64,000 nt of DNA from Paenibacillus tundrae (lineage in GTDB: Bacteria > Bacillota > Bacilli > Paenibacillales > Paenibacillaceae). This document shows, piece by piece, positions 17,211-27,400 of the stretch (positions within the stretch are counted from its first letter, which is position 1; each line of letters opens with the position of its first letter). The notes below the pieces were generated by a model. The model was given only the letters and a program-made list of their open reading frames with translations, had not been told where the DNA came from and made no database searches. The DNA is taken from NCBI RefSeq assembly GCF_030812775.1, contig NZ_JAUSTI010000003.1:124001-188000 (forward strand), written 5' to 3'. The position numbers and the translations under genes are program-made.

Positions 17211-17945
17211 TCAACAGCGGTTGGAAGAACATGCATATAATTGAAATACGTCTGCAGCATGCTGGCGTATTTCGTTCCGAAGCTCTTCAGGCTCTACGAC
17301 CTCTGCTCCCTTACCTAATCGATAAAAGAAACGTACGATCCATGACCAATCTTCGGATGGACAGAGAAAAGACAGTTCCCATAGACCAGGGCTGACCTCG
17401 GTCATCTCTTCTCCAATATGCTCGTCTTGCTGTGCTTCAACCATTGCTGAATGGTTCAATAGCGCTTTCACTCGAATTAAAGAAGACTCAGCCCAGCCTT
17501 CATAAGGTACGGAGGACTTAGAAGGCTCAAAGTGCATGATATGTTCATTATGTTCATGAATTCGATGATTTAGCTGGTTCAGCATAATGTCGATTCTAGC
17601 CATAACATCCTCTGGAATAATACCTCTGATCTTGTCCATGACAGTCCAACGTGAATCCTGAAAGGGTGTATGCACATGGTGACTTATCCCCTCAAGTGCG
17701 AAAATAATCGTTGCAGCTTCGACAGGATCTAATTGCAGCGGAGGTAACACATACCCCTCCATGAGCTGAAAGCCACCACCCGGGCCGGATATGGCGATGA
17801 TCGGAACATTCATCTCTGACAGGGACTGGATGTCCCGTAAAATGGTACGCCGTGACACTTCAAATTTGTCAGCCAATGAGCGTGCCGTTTCGTGACCGTG
17901 CTGCAGAGCCATAACAATGGCGGCTAGCCGGTTTATTTTATTCAT
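17211..17945 (-). CDS. HTH/WYL-type transcriptional regulator (YafY-like)
   Basis: A 244-residue protein from ATG 17945, 8 nt after ACGGAG on the minus strand; an upstream GTG is too close to that site. The N-terminal winged helix is of the DeoR/HTH_11 type: MNKINRLAAIVMALQHGHETARSLADKFEVSRRTILRDIQSL followed by the GPGGGFQL wing. The rest is a WYL-type ligand/nucleic-acid sensing region with a divergent WYL core and the C-terminal extension (WSWIVRFFYRLGKGAEVVEP). Regulators of this kind often control a neighbouring gene; the neighbour here is the AlkZ-like remnant 39 bp downstream. The target is unknown. Confidence 0.85.
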   Translation of the reverse strand: MNKINRLAAIVMALQHGHETARSLADKFEVSRRTILRDIQSLSEMNVPIIAISGPGGGFQLMEGYVLPPLQLDPVEAATIIFALEGISHHVHTPFQDSRWTVMDKIRGIIPEDVMARIDIMLNQLNHRIHEHNEHIMHFEPSKSSVPYEGWAESSLIRVKALLNHSAMVEAQQDEHIGEEMTEVSPGLWELSFLCPSEDWSWIVRFFYRLGKGAEVVEPEELRNEIRQHAADVFQLYACSSNRC

Positions 17946-18039
17946 GTCAGTCACTCCGTTTCAAAGGTAGAGCTTCATAGAATGTGTGTATCGTCCAATT
18001 CGAGCTATAATGCACTATTTCCTTCTATACAATGATACG

Positions 18040-18070
18040 AAAAAACCGTACCCGGCATAGCCGGATACGG
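18040..18070 (-). terminator. Terminator of the GH42 beta-galactosidase gene
   Basis: On the minus strand CCGTATCCGGC pairs with GCCGGGTACGG around a 3-nt loop, followed by six T. Confidence 0.85.
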
Positions 18071-18232
18071 GAAGTAGCAGTTCCTGAACTCCGCAGAGAA
18101 CAGAAGAATATTGCAGATAGCATCGTGATTTTACGATAAAATAGTAGAACTACAGATCAAGAGGTGACAGTTTGTATCGAATAAATTCTTTTGGAAAGAT
18201 CTTGTTCGATATGATTTTTCTTCGATAAGTTC

Positions 18233-20272
18233 TTATGAATTACTTTCGAGCAGTTGAACGCCACGTCCCTCAATTTCAACGTTGCCTGTCAGCTCACGAT
18301 CTGTCAAGAGCTCGCGGAGCTTGGTTGCACCCAAATCATAGGATTGAGTTGAAGCATTGTGGTTCATAACAAATAGGTATTGCTTACCATCTTTGGTGCG
18401 TGCGCTAACCTCAACACCTTCCGGAGTTTCCAGTAGGGCATGAATGTTTTTGTCAGCCGCCAGTTGTCCAAGCAGACCATCTAGGAAGCGCTCTTCTGGA
18501 TCAGAGGCAACATACCACGCTTCCCCTTTACCGAATTTGTTGCGGGTCACGACAGGCATGCCTTGGTAGAAATCTTCTCCATACTCCGCGATGACCTCTG
18601 CACCTTCACTGTGCAAGAGATCACATAACATACCGCACTGATAATCCCCTTGCAGATCACCATAGGCTTTTTTGAGCACAATGCTGTTTTTTTGCTCAGG
18701 CAATAAAGCATCGATCTCTTCGACCCAAATGCCTAACAACTTGCGAAGCTCTCCAGGATAGCCACCAGTAGTCACCAAATCGCTCTCATTAACAATACCA
18801 CTGAAGAAGGTTGTCAGGAATGTGCCACCTGCTTCAACGAATTTCTCCAGTTTGTCAGCGAAGCCAGGCTTCACCATGTATAGGACTGGAGCAAGAACGA
18901 TGTCATATTTACTTAGATCGGTATCCACGCTAACGATATCCACCTGAATATTGCGGCGGAAGAACGCAGCATAGTATTTGTGAATTTGATCTACATAGCT
19001 CAGAGCAACTGTAGGGCCACTTGATTTTTCAATCGCCCACCAGTTGTCCCAGTCGAATACAATGGCTACTTTGGATTCAACAGTAGCATCCAATGTTTTG
19101 TCGCCAAGTAATTGTAATTCTTTACCGAGCTCAGCAACTTCACGGAATACACGTGTATGCTCATGTCCTACATGCTCAATGACCGCACCATGATACTTCT
19201 CACAGGCACCAATGGAGCGACGAAGCTGGAAGAACATGATGGTGTCTGCACCATGTGCAACGGATTGATAACTCCACAGGCGCATTACGCCAGGACGTTT
19301 CAGTGAGTTGTAGGGTTGCCAGTTCTGTTGGCTTGGTGTTTGCTCCATTAGCATAAATGGTTGACCGTCCTTCAGTCCTCGCATGAGGTCATGCGCCATT
19401 GCGGTGAAACTGAATGGCGTCGCAAGCCCAGGATAGCTGTCCCAAGATACGATATCCATATATTTCGCCCATTTGAAATAGTCCAGTTGTTTGAAAAATC
19501 CCATTAGATTCGTAGTTACAACAGAATCCGGGATGTGTTTTTTGATTGCATCATATTCTAGGCGATAACAATCCAGCATGCTGTCAGAGTTGAAACGGGA
19601 GTAGTCCAGCGAGATGCCTTGGAATGTAGAATTGTTGTTACCCCAGTGCTCACTTAGGTTACTTGGAAGCACAATCTCGTCCCAATCATAGAAGGTATGT
19701 CCCCAGAAGTTGGTATTCCATGCTTTGTTCACTTGATCTAGTGTTTGATAACGTTCTTTCAGATACACACGGAACGCTTTCTCACAGTTGTCACAGTAAC
19801 AGTCTCCGCCGTATTCGTTGGAGATGTGCCATACCAGAACAGCAGGATGATCCTTGTAACGTTCAGCAAGCTTATCAGCGATTTTCTCTGAATATTTGCG
19901 ATAGGTCGGACTGTTTGGGCAAGAGTTATGACGGCCACCGAACTTACGTTTACGTCCGTCAGCATCTACACGGAGCACATCCGGATATTTTTTGGCCATC
20001 CAAGCTGGATGAGCTGCTGTACTTGTAGCGAGGCATACGTAGACACCGCTTTCATACAAACTATTAATTAATTGGTCAAGACCTTCAAAATTATAAGTAA
20101 CCTCATCAGGCTGAATTAATGCCCAAGAGAATACGTTGATGGTTGCCATATCAATGCCCGCTAATTTGAACATTCTCAGGTCTTCAAGATGGGTTTCGTG
20201 ATCCCACTGTTCAGGGTTGTAGTCTCCACCATAGAACATTTTGGGCAATTTGTGACTAATCAATGTGTTCAC
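18233..20272 (-). CDS. GH42 beta-galactosidase
   Basis: A 679-residue glycoside hydrolase family 42 enzyme with no signal peptide, so cytoplasmic. The TIM barrel begins MFYGGDYNPEQW; the acid/base is E153 in WHISNEYGG and the nucleophile E310 in FMLMEQTPS. C118, C158, C160 and C163 form the zinc site known in this family. A trimerisation domain (about 390-600) and a small beta domain follow. It releases galactose from short galacto-oligosaccharides, such as those from galactan side chains of pectin; GanA of bacilli is the closest named relative. It is divergent from an AraC regulator. No transporter is adjacent. Confidence 0.94.
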   Translation of the reverse strand: MNTLISHKLPKMFYGGDYNPEQWDHETHLEDLRMFKLAGIDMATINVFSWALIQPDEVTYNFEGLDQLINSLYESGVYVCLATSTAAHPAWMAKKYPDVLRVDADGRKRKFGGRHNSCPNSPTYRKYSEKIADKLAERYKDHPAVLVWHISNEYGGDCYCDNCEKAFRVYLKERYQTLDQVNKAWNTNFWGHTFYDWDEIVLPSNLSEHWGNNNSTFQGISLDYSRFNSDSMLDCYRLEYDAIKKHIPDSVVTTNLMGFFKQLDYFKWAKYMDIVSWDSYPGLATPFSFTAMAHDLMRGLKDGQPFMLMEQTPSQQNWQPYNSLKRPGVMRLWSYQSVAHGADTIMFFQLRRSIGACEKYHGAVIEHVGHEHTRVFREVAELGKELQLLGDKTLDATVESKVAIVFDWDNWWAIEKSSGPTVALSYVDQIHKYYAAFFRRNIQVDIVSVDTDLSKYDIVLAPVLYMVKPGFADKLEKFVEAGGTFLTTFFSGIVNESDLVTTGGYPGELRKLLGIWVEEIDALLPEQKNSIVLKKAYGDLQGDYQCGMLCDLLHSEGAEVIAEYGEDFYQGMPVVTRNKFGKGEAWYVASDPEERFLDGLLGQLAADKNIHALLETPEGVEVSARTKDGKQYLFVMNHNASTQSYDLGATKLRELLTDRELTGNVEIEGRGVQLLESNS

Positions 20273-20278
20273 CTCTTG

Positions 20279-20351
20279 TATAAGAATAATTGTATAATAT
20301 ATGATTCATATAACATTTAAAATATAAGAAAAGTAATGACGCATATAAGAA
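20279..20351. promoter_or_regulatory. TATAAGAA direct repeats between GH42 and AraC genes
   Basis: TATAAGAA occurs at 20279-20286, 20323-20330 and 20344-20351, all in the same direction. The last two are exactly 21 bp apart, the two-helical-turn spacing used by many AraC-family proteins. They lie in the AT-rich shared promoter region, so they are good candidate sites for the regulator encoded at 20392. Confidence 0.5.
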
Positions 20352-20391
20352 TATGGAAATGATACAATTGCAATGATGAGGAGAGAAGTAT

Positions 20392-21225
20392 GTGATCATA
20401 TCAGCTCAGCATGAACGTTACTTTATGACTTCAAGGGATCAGACTCTTCCGCTTTACATCGAGAGCATTGGTTATAATGGGAACCAAGAGAGCGTGAAAA
20501 GACCCGCCGGATACCCCTGTTATCACTGGTTGCAGACGGTTAAGGGAGCTGGAGAGTTCAAATTTGCCGGTTCAACCTTAATCTTGGGGGAGTCATCCGG
20601 CATATTAATGCCGCCAAACGTGCCTCATGAATACTTGCGCTCCCAAGGCGATTGGGAGACCTTGTATATTACATTTGCTGGGTCGCAATGTTCTGCGATT
20701 ACGGAGGGGCTTGGTTTGGGAGAGGCGGCTATCTATCAATGGGAAATAGATAGTCCGCCAGAGCATTACGGTAGACAAGTGCTTGGTTCAATAGGAAGTG
20801 ATCAGGATTTATCTGGACTAGAGGCTTCTGCGGATATGTATCGATTTTTGATTCTATTGAAAAAACATGGCATGAAAGGCAGTCGCTCATCGATCTCACA
20901 TGCAGTTGAGAGACTCGCCCCGTTAATAGCCTATATGGAGCGGCATTATGCTGATCCAGATATTGGACTGGAAGAGATGGCAGCGATCCTTGGAATCACA
21001 CCTAGACATCTGAATACTCTATTTAAGCAATCCTTCGGTATGACGGCGTACAGCTATTTTATTCTTTTGCGTGTTCGCAAATCGAAAGAGTTCATGACTG
21101 GAGATCGTATGCTAACGATTAAAGAAACGGCTGCCAGGGTTGGTTTCCGTGACGCAAGCCATTTTGTCGCTACATTTCGTCGTATTGAACATGTAACGCC
21201 TGAACAATTTCGAACATTATACTAA
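20392..21225 (+). CDS. AraC-family regulator, probably of the GH42 gene
   Basis: A 277-residue protein from GTG 20392, with GAGGAGAG upstream; the ATG at 20390 runs straight into a stop. Residues 1-150 form a cupin-like AraC ligand-binding domain (YPCYHWLQTVKGAGEF, MPPNVPHEY). The two helix-turn-helices are near 180-277: IGLEEMAAILGITPRHLNTLFKQSFG and IKETAARVGFRDASHFVATFRR. It is divergent from the beta-galactosidase gene and probably activates it in response to a galactoside. Direct TATAAGAA repeats between the genes are plausible targets. Confidence 0.88.
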   Translation: MIISAQHERYFMTSRDQTLPLYIESIGYNGNQESVKRPAGYPCYHWLQTVKGAGEFKFAGSTLILGESSGILMPPNVPHEYLRSQGDWETLYITFAGSQCSAITEGLGLGEAAIYQWEIDSPPEHYGRQVLGSIGSDQDLSGLEASADMYRFLILLKKHGMKGSRSSISHAVERLAPLIAYMERHYADPDIGLEEMAAILGITPRHLNTLFKQSFGMTAYSYFILLRVRKSKEFMTGDRMLTIKETAARVGFRDASHFVATFRRIEHVTPEQFRTLY

Positions 21226-21446
21226 CCTTTATATCTACAATTATGCCAAATCTCACTATGCATGTGGACATAATTCATGTAACCTATAACCACATGACTA
21301 GGGAGTTTTGAGACAAGCCCTTAATAATGATGCTGTACAGATATTGATGCTCGAAGCAGGTTGCCGTTATGATGGTATCAATTCCAAAAGTAGTCAGCCT
21401 GTGCAAAGGAATGAAACCGTTGTACGGAGAGAAAGGATGAGTTCAA

Positions 21447-22235
21447 TTGACATCAATTATTCCATTATGGGATCACGCTGCACCTTATGCAGCAATTGGG
21501 CATGAGGATGAAATGCCTCATTTGATTCCTTTTATTCAACCGGGTTCCGAGAGCGCTATCATTATATGCCCAGGAGGCGGATATGGCTTTCTAGCCGACC
21601 ATGAAGGCGCTCCAATTGCTGAATTGTTGAATCGTGCGGGCATTAGTGCGTTTGTGCTCAAATATCGCGTGGCACCACATCAGCAACCTGCACCCCTAAC
21701 AGACGGTCAACGGGCTATCCGATATGTTCGTGCCCACGCAGAAGATTTCGGTATTAACCCTTCTAAAATTGCCGTGCTTGGTTTCTCGGCTGGCGGTCAT
21801 CTGACAGCTATGCTGGGAACGGTATACGATGAAGGGCAACCCGCGCATGCTGATCCAATTGAACGTGTGAGTTCACGCCCGGATCGAATTATTCTGTGTT
21901 ATCCGGTCATCACGATGGAATCTTATGGACATGCTGGTTCTCGGGAAAATCTATTAGGTCCTGAGGCTTCAGACGAACTAGTTATAGCGTATAGTGCGGA
22001 AAAGCAAGTGAAGGCGGATGCACCTGAAGCATTCATCTGGCATACAAGCGATGATGGAGCGGTTCCTGTCCAAAATAGTTTGCGTTACGCTCTTGCACTA
22101 GGCGCACATGGTATTCCGTATGATTTGCACGTGTTTGAGAAGGGCTCTCATGGTTTAGGGCTTGCAGAGGACAATCTGGCTGTAAGCGCTTGGTCTGGAC
22201 TATGTCTAACCTGGTTGAAAAATCAAGGCTGGTAA
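21447..22235 (+). CDS. Alpha/beta-hydrolase, acetyl-esterase type
   Basis: A 262-residue protein read from TTG 21447 after GAGAAAGG; the nearby ATG (21437) is in another frame that stops early. It has the HSL/BD-FAE-like layout: PGGGYGFLADHEG as the oxyanion-hole loop, the nucleophile elbow GFSAGGH, the acid Asp in HTSDDGAVP, and the base His in GSHGLG. Such enzymes remove acetyl groups from plant-derived oligosaccharides. It is first in a likely three-gene unit with an SGNH esterase and an SMP-30 lactonase. There is no signal peptide, so it probably acts on imported sugars. Confidence 0.88.
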   Translation: MTSIIPLWDHAAPYAAIGHEDEMPHLIPFIQPGSESAIIICPGGGYGFLADHEGAPIAELLNRAGISAFVLKYRVAPHQQPAPLTDGQRAIRYVRAHAEDFGINPSKIAVLGFSAGGHLTAMLGTVYDEGQPAHADPIERVSSRPDRIILCYPVITMESYGHAGSRENLLGPEASDELVIAYSAEKQVKADAPEAFIWHTSDDGAVPVQNSLRYALALGAHGIPYDLHVFEKGSHGLGLAEDNLAVSAWSGLCLTWLKNQGW

Positions 22236-22307
22236 ATGCTGAGAGTTGAATCTCATCACTATCCTTAACATGCTTCATCATGCCTGAATGCAGAGGAGAA
22301 ATTGATC

Positions 22308-22967
22308 ATGAAATTTCAAAAAAATGATAAAGTCCTTTTTATCGGAGATTCGATTACAGATTGCGGCCGTGAACATCCTGTCGGAGAAGGAAGCAATGGT
22401 CTAGGACACGGTTACGTTGCCCAAGTGTATGCTCTGCTTCGTTCCATATATCCTGAGTTGATGTTACGTGTGCAAAATGTGGGTAATGGTGGGAATACGA
22501 TTCGTGATCTGAAGCAACGCTGGGATCGGGACGTTCTTGATCTTAAACCAGACTGGTTGACCATCATGATCGGAATTAATGATGTATGGCGTCAATTTGA
22601 CAATCCATTAGCAACAGACTCACATGTATTCCTTGAGGAATATGAGACCACACTGCGAGAGTTGGTTGCATCGGTTCGTCCAAGTTTAAAAGGTCTTGTG
22701 CTTATGACGCCTTATTATTTGGAAGCGAATCCAGAAGATCCAATGCGTGCCACGATGGACATTTATGGTGAAGCTGTACGCAGAGTTGCTGCGGAATTCG
22801 ATGCAATCTACGTAGACACACAGGCTGCTTTTGCTCCATTCTGGGATCATTATTATACTGCGGTTCTGACGTATGACCGGGTACATCCAGATGCAACAGG
22901 TCATATGGTGTTGACGAAGGCGTTTCTAGATGCGGTTGGATTCGAATGGTCAGGTGGAACCAAGTAA
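22308..22967 (+). CDS. SGNH-family (rhamnogalacturonan-acetylesterase-like) esterase
   Basis: Start at ATG 22308, 8 nt after GAGGAG. The 219-residue product carries all SGNH blocks: GDSITDCGRE (Ser nucleophile), GNGGNT (Gly), GINDVWR (Asn) and DRVHPDATGH (Asp and His). The long insertion-free form resembles cytoplasmic CE12-like or Bacillus YesT/RhgT-type esterases that deacetylate pectin fragments, although this was judged by eye. No signal peptide. It follows the other esterase by 72 bp and precedes an SMP-30 gene, supporting a role in deacetylating imported oligosaccharides. Confidence 0.87.
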   Translation: MKFQKNDKVLFIGDSITDCGREHPVGEGSNGLGHGYVAQVYALLRSIYPELMLRVQNVGNGGNTIRDLKQRWDRDVLDLKPDWLTIMIGINDVWRQFDNPLATDSHVFLEEYETTLRELVASVRPSLKGLVLMTPYYLEANPEDPMRATMDIYGEAVRRVAAEFDAIYVDTQAAFAPFWDHYYTAVLTYDRVHPDATGHMVLTKAFLDAVGFEWSGGTK

Positions 22968-23063
22968 CGGACAGATTTATTTGTGCAAAAGTTTGCTATA
23001 TTTCTTTCTTCTCGGCACGGGAACCTGGACTTAAACATGCGCTTATAGAAAGGATGCGATGAA

Positions 23064-23966
23064 ATGAGTAGCTTGAACATTGCGGTACATAGTCATGCGT
23101 TGTTGGGAGAAGGTCCAAGCTGGGACGCTGAACAAGGTCGCTTGTTATGGGTCGATATCGAAGGCTTCAAGGTACATGTCTTTGATCCGACTACAGGTAG
23201 TGATCAGGCTTATGATGTGGGCGAACATGTAGGAGCCGTTGTTCCTTATCGTAGAGATGAAGTCATCGTGGCTTTGCGAACTGGATTTCATGCCTTTCAT
23301 CTGGGGACAGGACAACTTCAACGTATCGAAGAAGATCCGGAACACGGCATCGAAACGAACCGTTTCAATGATGGTAAGTGTGATGCCCGTGGAAGATTCT
23401 GGGCAGGGACGATGGGGATGGGCAATGGCGATCGAGAAACGGGAGCCTTATATTGTTTAGAGGAAGGTAAGCCAGTTAGAAAAATGGTCGATCATATCTC
23501 CACCTCTAATGGTCTGGGCTGGAGTGTGGATCATCGTTCAATGTATTATATAGACACACCTACAAGATCCATAGATCGGTTCGACTATAATTTGGAAGAG
23601 GGTACCATCGCCAATCGTACTTCAATTATCTCCATTCCTGAGGAAATGGGTTATCCTGATGGCATGTCAGTAGATGCAGAAGGGATGTTATGGGTCGCGC
23701 ATTGGGGCGGAGGACGTATTACACGTTGGAACCCTGATACAGCTGAACTGCTTGAACAGATCGTGGTGCCTGCTGATCAGGTGACCTCGTGTTGTTTTGG
23801 CGGTATAGACTTGGAAGATCTCTTCATTACGACTGCAAGAATTGGTATCTCCGATGAGCGACTCTTGGAAACCCCAGATGCAGGCTCTGTATTTGTCATT
23901 AAGCCAGGAGTGAAGGGGCAGAAAACCAATCGTTATGGCAGCTCCAGTCGTCTAACTAACGAGTAG
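23064..23966 (+). CDS. SMP-30/gluconolactonase-family protein
   Basis: A 300-residue six-bladed beta-propeller of the SMP-30/LRE family. The expected metal ligands are present: Glu of LGEGPSWD near residue 16, Asn in TSNGLGWS, and Asp in GYPDGMSVD; NRFNDGKCDARGRFWAGTM is the family signature. Members hydrolyse sugar lactones to sugar acids. It ends the unit with the two esterases and is followed by a terminator. It may act on a lactone made during oxidation of galactose, arabinose or a uronate; which one is not determined by sequence. Confidence 0.92.
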   Translation: MSSLNIAVHSHALLGEGPSWDAEQGRLLWVDIEGFKVHVFDPTTGSDQAYDVGEHVGAVVPYRRDEVIVALRTGFHAFHLGTGQLQRIEEDPEHGIETNRFNDGKCDARGRFWAGTMGMGNGDRETGALYCLEEGKPVRKMVDHISTSNGLGWSVDHRSMYYIDTPTRSIDRFDYNLEEGTIANRTSIISIPEEMGYPDGMSVDAEGMLWVAHWGGGRITRWNPDTAELLEQIVVPADQVTSCCFGGIDLEDLFITTARIGISDERLLETPDAGSVFVIKPGVKGQKTNRYGSSSRLTNE

Positions 23967-24078
23967 TGGAGTTGATTGAACAGTAAATTGGCCTATACCT
24001 GTTTTTGGATGGATGACTTAGCCATCGATCTCAGCATCATATAGAATATTTTTATCGCATATAAGTAAGACCTTCTTA

Positions 24079-24109
24079 GGTTAGCCAGTGACTACTGGTT
24101 AGCCTTTTT
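24079..24109 (+). terminator. Terminator of the esterase-lactonase unit
   Basis: GGTTAGCCAGT pairs with ACTGGTTAGCC (two G-T pairs) around GACT, followed by TTTTTG. Confidence 0.8.
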
Positions 24110-24434
24110 GTTGTATTTTGATACGACAAAAAATTCACCGAAAAAATGAGTGTATGACAAGAATTGGAGCAGGAATTTTATTTTTGCCAACGAATGTTAT
24201 TTATTGATAATATTTTACATCATTTAAGTCGGTAATGGCGTGCAAGAGAGGTTGTAAATGGTAGGTCTTTAGTTGTTTTTGTAAGCGCTTAATCAAGAGG
24301 AAGGAGAGGAGGTGGGGCTTGTTCCAATATGAGGGCATAGGGCTAGAAATACGATATGCTTACGCATTAAGTCATCCTGAGACAGCAGGATTGAACCGGA
24401 TGTAATGAACATATTGAAGAGGAGGCGAAGTTAA
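24110..24434. other. Leader region of the xyloglucanase gene
   Basis: No ORF. It contains the cre-like box at 24280 and the ribosome site GAGGAGGCGAAG before ATG 24435. AT-rich stretches at 24180-24230 could hold the promoter (ATAATATT near 24209), but no consensus -35/-10 pair stands out. Confidence 0.4.
24280..24293 (+). promoter_or_regulatory. cre-like box upstream of the xyloglucanase gene
   Basis: TGTAAGCGCTTAAT matches 12 of 14 positions of TGWNANCGNTNWCA and has a palindromic core TAAGCGCTTA. It would give carbon catabolite control by CcpA. Confidence 0.5.
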
Positions 24435-27400
24435 ATGAAAACGTTTTTGGGGAAATTGCGGGTGATCAGCCTAACGCTTGTTGTGGCTACAGCATCTTTA
24501 GGAATACTGGTAGGTACAACGGAAGCTGCACCATCGGAGCCCTATCAGTGGAAAAGTGTAGTGACAGGTGCGGGTGGTGGCTTTGTTCCCGGGATTATTT
24601 TCAATGAATCTGAGAAAGACCTAATCTACGCTCGTACGGATATTGGAGGAGCCTATCGATGGAATCCGTCCAATGAGAGCTGGATTCCGCTGACTGATTT
24701 TGTCGGCTGGGACGACTGGAACAAAAATGGGGTAGATGCTCTTGCAACAGATCCAATTGATCCTGATCGGGTATATATGGCTGTTGGAACGTACACCAAT
24801 TCATGGGATCAAAATAACGGTTCCATCCTCCGATCGACGGATCGAGGTGATACTTGGCAGACAACGACTCTCCCATTCAAGGTTGGCGGTAATATGCCAG
24901 GACGTTCGATGGGAGAACGGCTGGTCATTGATCCGAATGATAATCGTATTTTGTACTTTGGTGCGCGAAGCGGCAACGGGCTCTGGAAAAGCACAGATTA
25001 TGGAGTAACCTGGAGCAAAGTGACGAGCTTTCCGAATCCAGGAACCTACGTACAAGATCCTAGCAACGATTACACCAGTGATATTGTCGGTCTAGCATGG
25101 ATCACTTTTGATAAAACGACCGGTTCATCAGGACAAGCTACACAGACAATCTACGTAGGTGTGGCTGACCAAAACCAAAGTATCTATCGCAGCACGGATG
25201 CAGGTACGACCTGGACGGCGGTTCCAGGCCAACCGACAGGCTTCTTGCCACACCATGGTGTGCTGGATTCGGATGGTAGCCTCTATATCTCATATAGCGA
25301 CGGAGTAGGTCCGTATGATGGCGAGAAAGGCGACGTGTGGAAGTTTAATACCACAACAGGTGCATGGATCAACATCAGTCCGGTGCCAAGCAGCAGCTCA
25401 GATAATTATTTTGGGTATGGTGGACTCACAGTAGATGCACAAAACCCTGGCACGTTAATGGTTGCTACCCTGAACTCATGGTGGCCTGATGCCAATTTGT
25501 TTCGCAGTAAGGATGGGGGGAATACCTGGACACGAATCTGGGAATTCGACGGTTATCCCAACCGTAAAATGCGTTATACACAAGACATATCAGCAGCCCC
25601 GTGGTTAACATTCGGCGTCAATCCCGCTCCACCGGAAGTGTCTCCTAAGCTTGGATGGATGATCGGTGACCTGGAGATTGACCCCTTTGATTCGGATCGT
25701 ATGATGTATGGAACGGGTGCAACGATATATGGAAGTGATAATCTAACGAATTGGGATAAAGATACGAAAATTGATATTTCCGTGAAAGCCAAAGGTTTGG
25801 AGGAAATAGCTGTACTGGATTTAATCAGTCCACCTAGTGGAGCACATCTAATCAGCGGCGTGGGGGATGTTGCAGGGTTCCGTCATGATGATCTGGATCA
25901 AGCCCCTGCAACAATTTTTACGAACCCCAATTATGCTTCAACAGAAAGTCTTGATTTTGCGGAGCTAAGTCCAGGAACGATGGTACGCGTAGGTAAAGCT
26001 GATTACAGTGCAGATCCAAATGCCAGATCAATCGGTTTATCTAGCGATGGTGGAACGACGTGGTATAAAGCCAATGCTGAGCCTGCTGGCACAGCAGGGG
26101 GTGGCACTGTAGCGATCTCTGCAGATGGAAATCGTCTGGTCTGGAGCACGCCAGATAAAGGTGTGTACTACTCTGCGACGAGTGGTAACTCATGGATCGC
26201 AAGCTCTGGCATACCTGCACAGGCTAAAGTCATATCCGACCGTGTTAATCCAAATAAGTTTTATGCATTTGCTGCGGGCAAAATCTACGTAAGTGTCAAT
26301 GGTGGAGTATCGTTTACGACTTCGGCAGCAACTGGCCTTCCTGTGGATGGTAATTCAGATCTGGATGCCGTTCCAGGCATTGAGGGAGAAATCTGGTTTG
26401 CGGGTGGTAATGAGGAAAGTGGCCCTTATGGACTATGGCGTTCTACAGATTCGGGAGCTAGCTTTAGCAAATTGTCTAATGTGGAGGAAGCTGATAGCAT
26501 TGGTTTCGGTAAAGCAGCTCCCGGACAGGATGTCGTTGCTCTGTACACAATCGCCCAAATTGATGGTACACGTGGCTTCTTCCGTTCAGATGACGGCGGT
26601 GCAAGCTGGGTACGCATTAACGATGACCAGCACCAGTATGCTCGTGTAACCACCATTACTGGAGATCCTCGAATTTACGGAAGAGTGTATTTGGGAACCA
26701 ATGGACGTGGCATCCTATACGCTGATCCAGTTGGTGGGAACAATGGTGGAGGAGGAAATCCTCCTGTATCGAATTCTTCTATTCATCCGTCGACAGCTGA
26801 ATTTGATCTGGCTACAGAACATCAGGCTGATATTTCGATTAACTTGACACTAAACGGAAATACGTTAAGTTCGATCCGTGTAGGCAACAGTACACTGACC
26901 GAAGGTACAGATTATACCGTTTTAGGCAGCCAAGTGATTTTAAGCAAAACGTATCTAGCCACACTACCTGTGGGCAAGACCACATTCCGTTTTGTGTTTA
27001 GTGCAGGTAACGATAGCAATTTGAATCTGAATGTTAAAAAAACAACGACACCTCATCCAGAGCCAACGGGTACTGTGCGAATCGAAATGTATAATGCGTC
27101 AACAGCCGCAATGGGCAGTTCGATTATTCCTAAGTTTAAGTTAACCAATACAGGTACCACAGCGCTTAATCTGGAAGATGTAAAGATCCGTTATTATTAC
27201 ACCATTAACGGTAATGAACCACAGAACTTTTTCTGTGATTGGGCAACCGTTGGTGGCGCGAATGTGACGGGTACCTTCAGTGCCCTTCCAACACCGGTAA
27301 CCGGAGCCGATCATGTTCTTGAAATCGGATTTACGAGTACAGCAGGTACACTTGCTCCGGGTCAAAGTACAGAAATTCAAACACGCTTCTCCAAACACAA

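Noticed and set aside
21308-21505. 65-codon plus-strand frame between the AraC gene and the esterase gene
   Set aside because: No ribosome site at its start, no family resemblance, and it overlaps the well-supported TTG start of the esterase in another frame.
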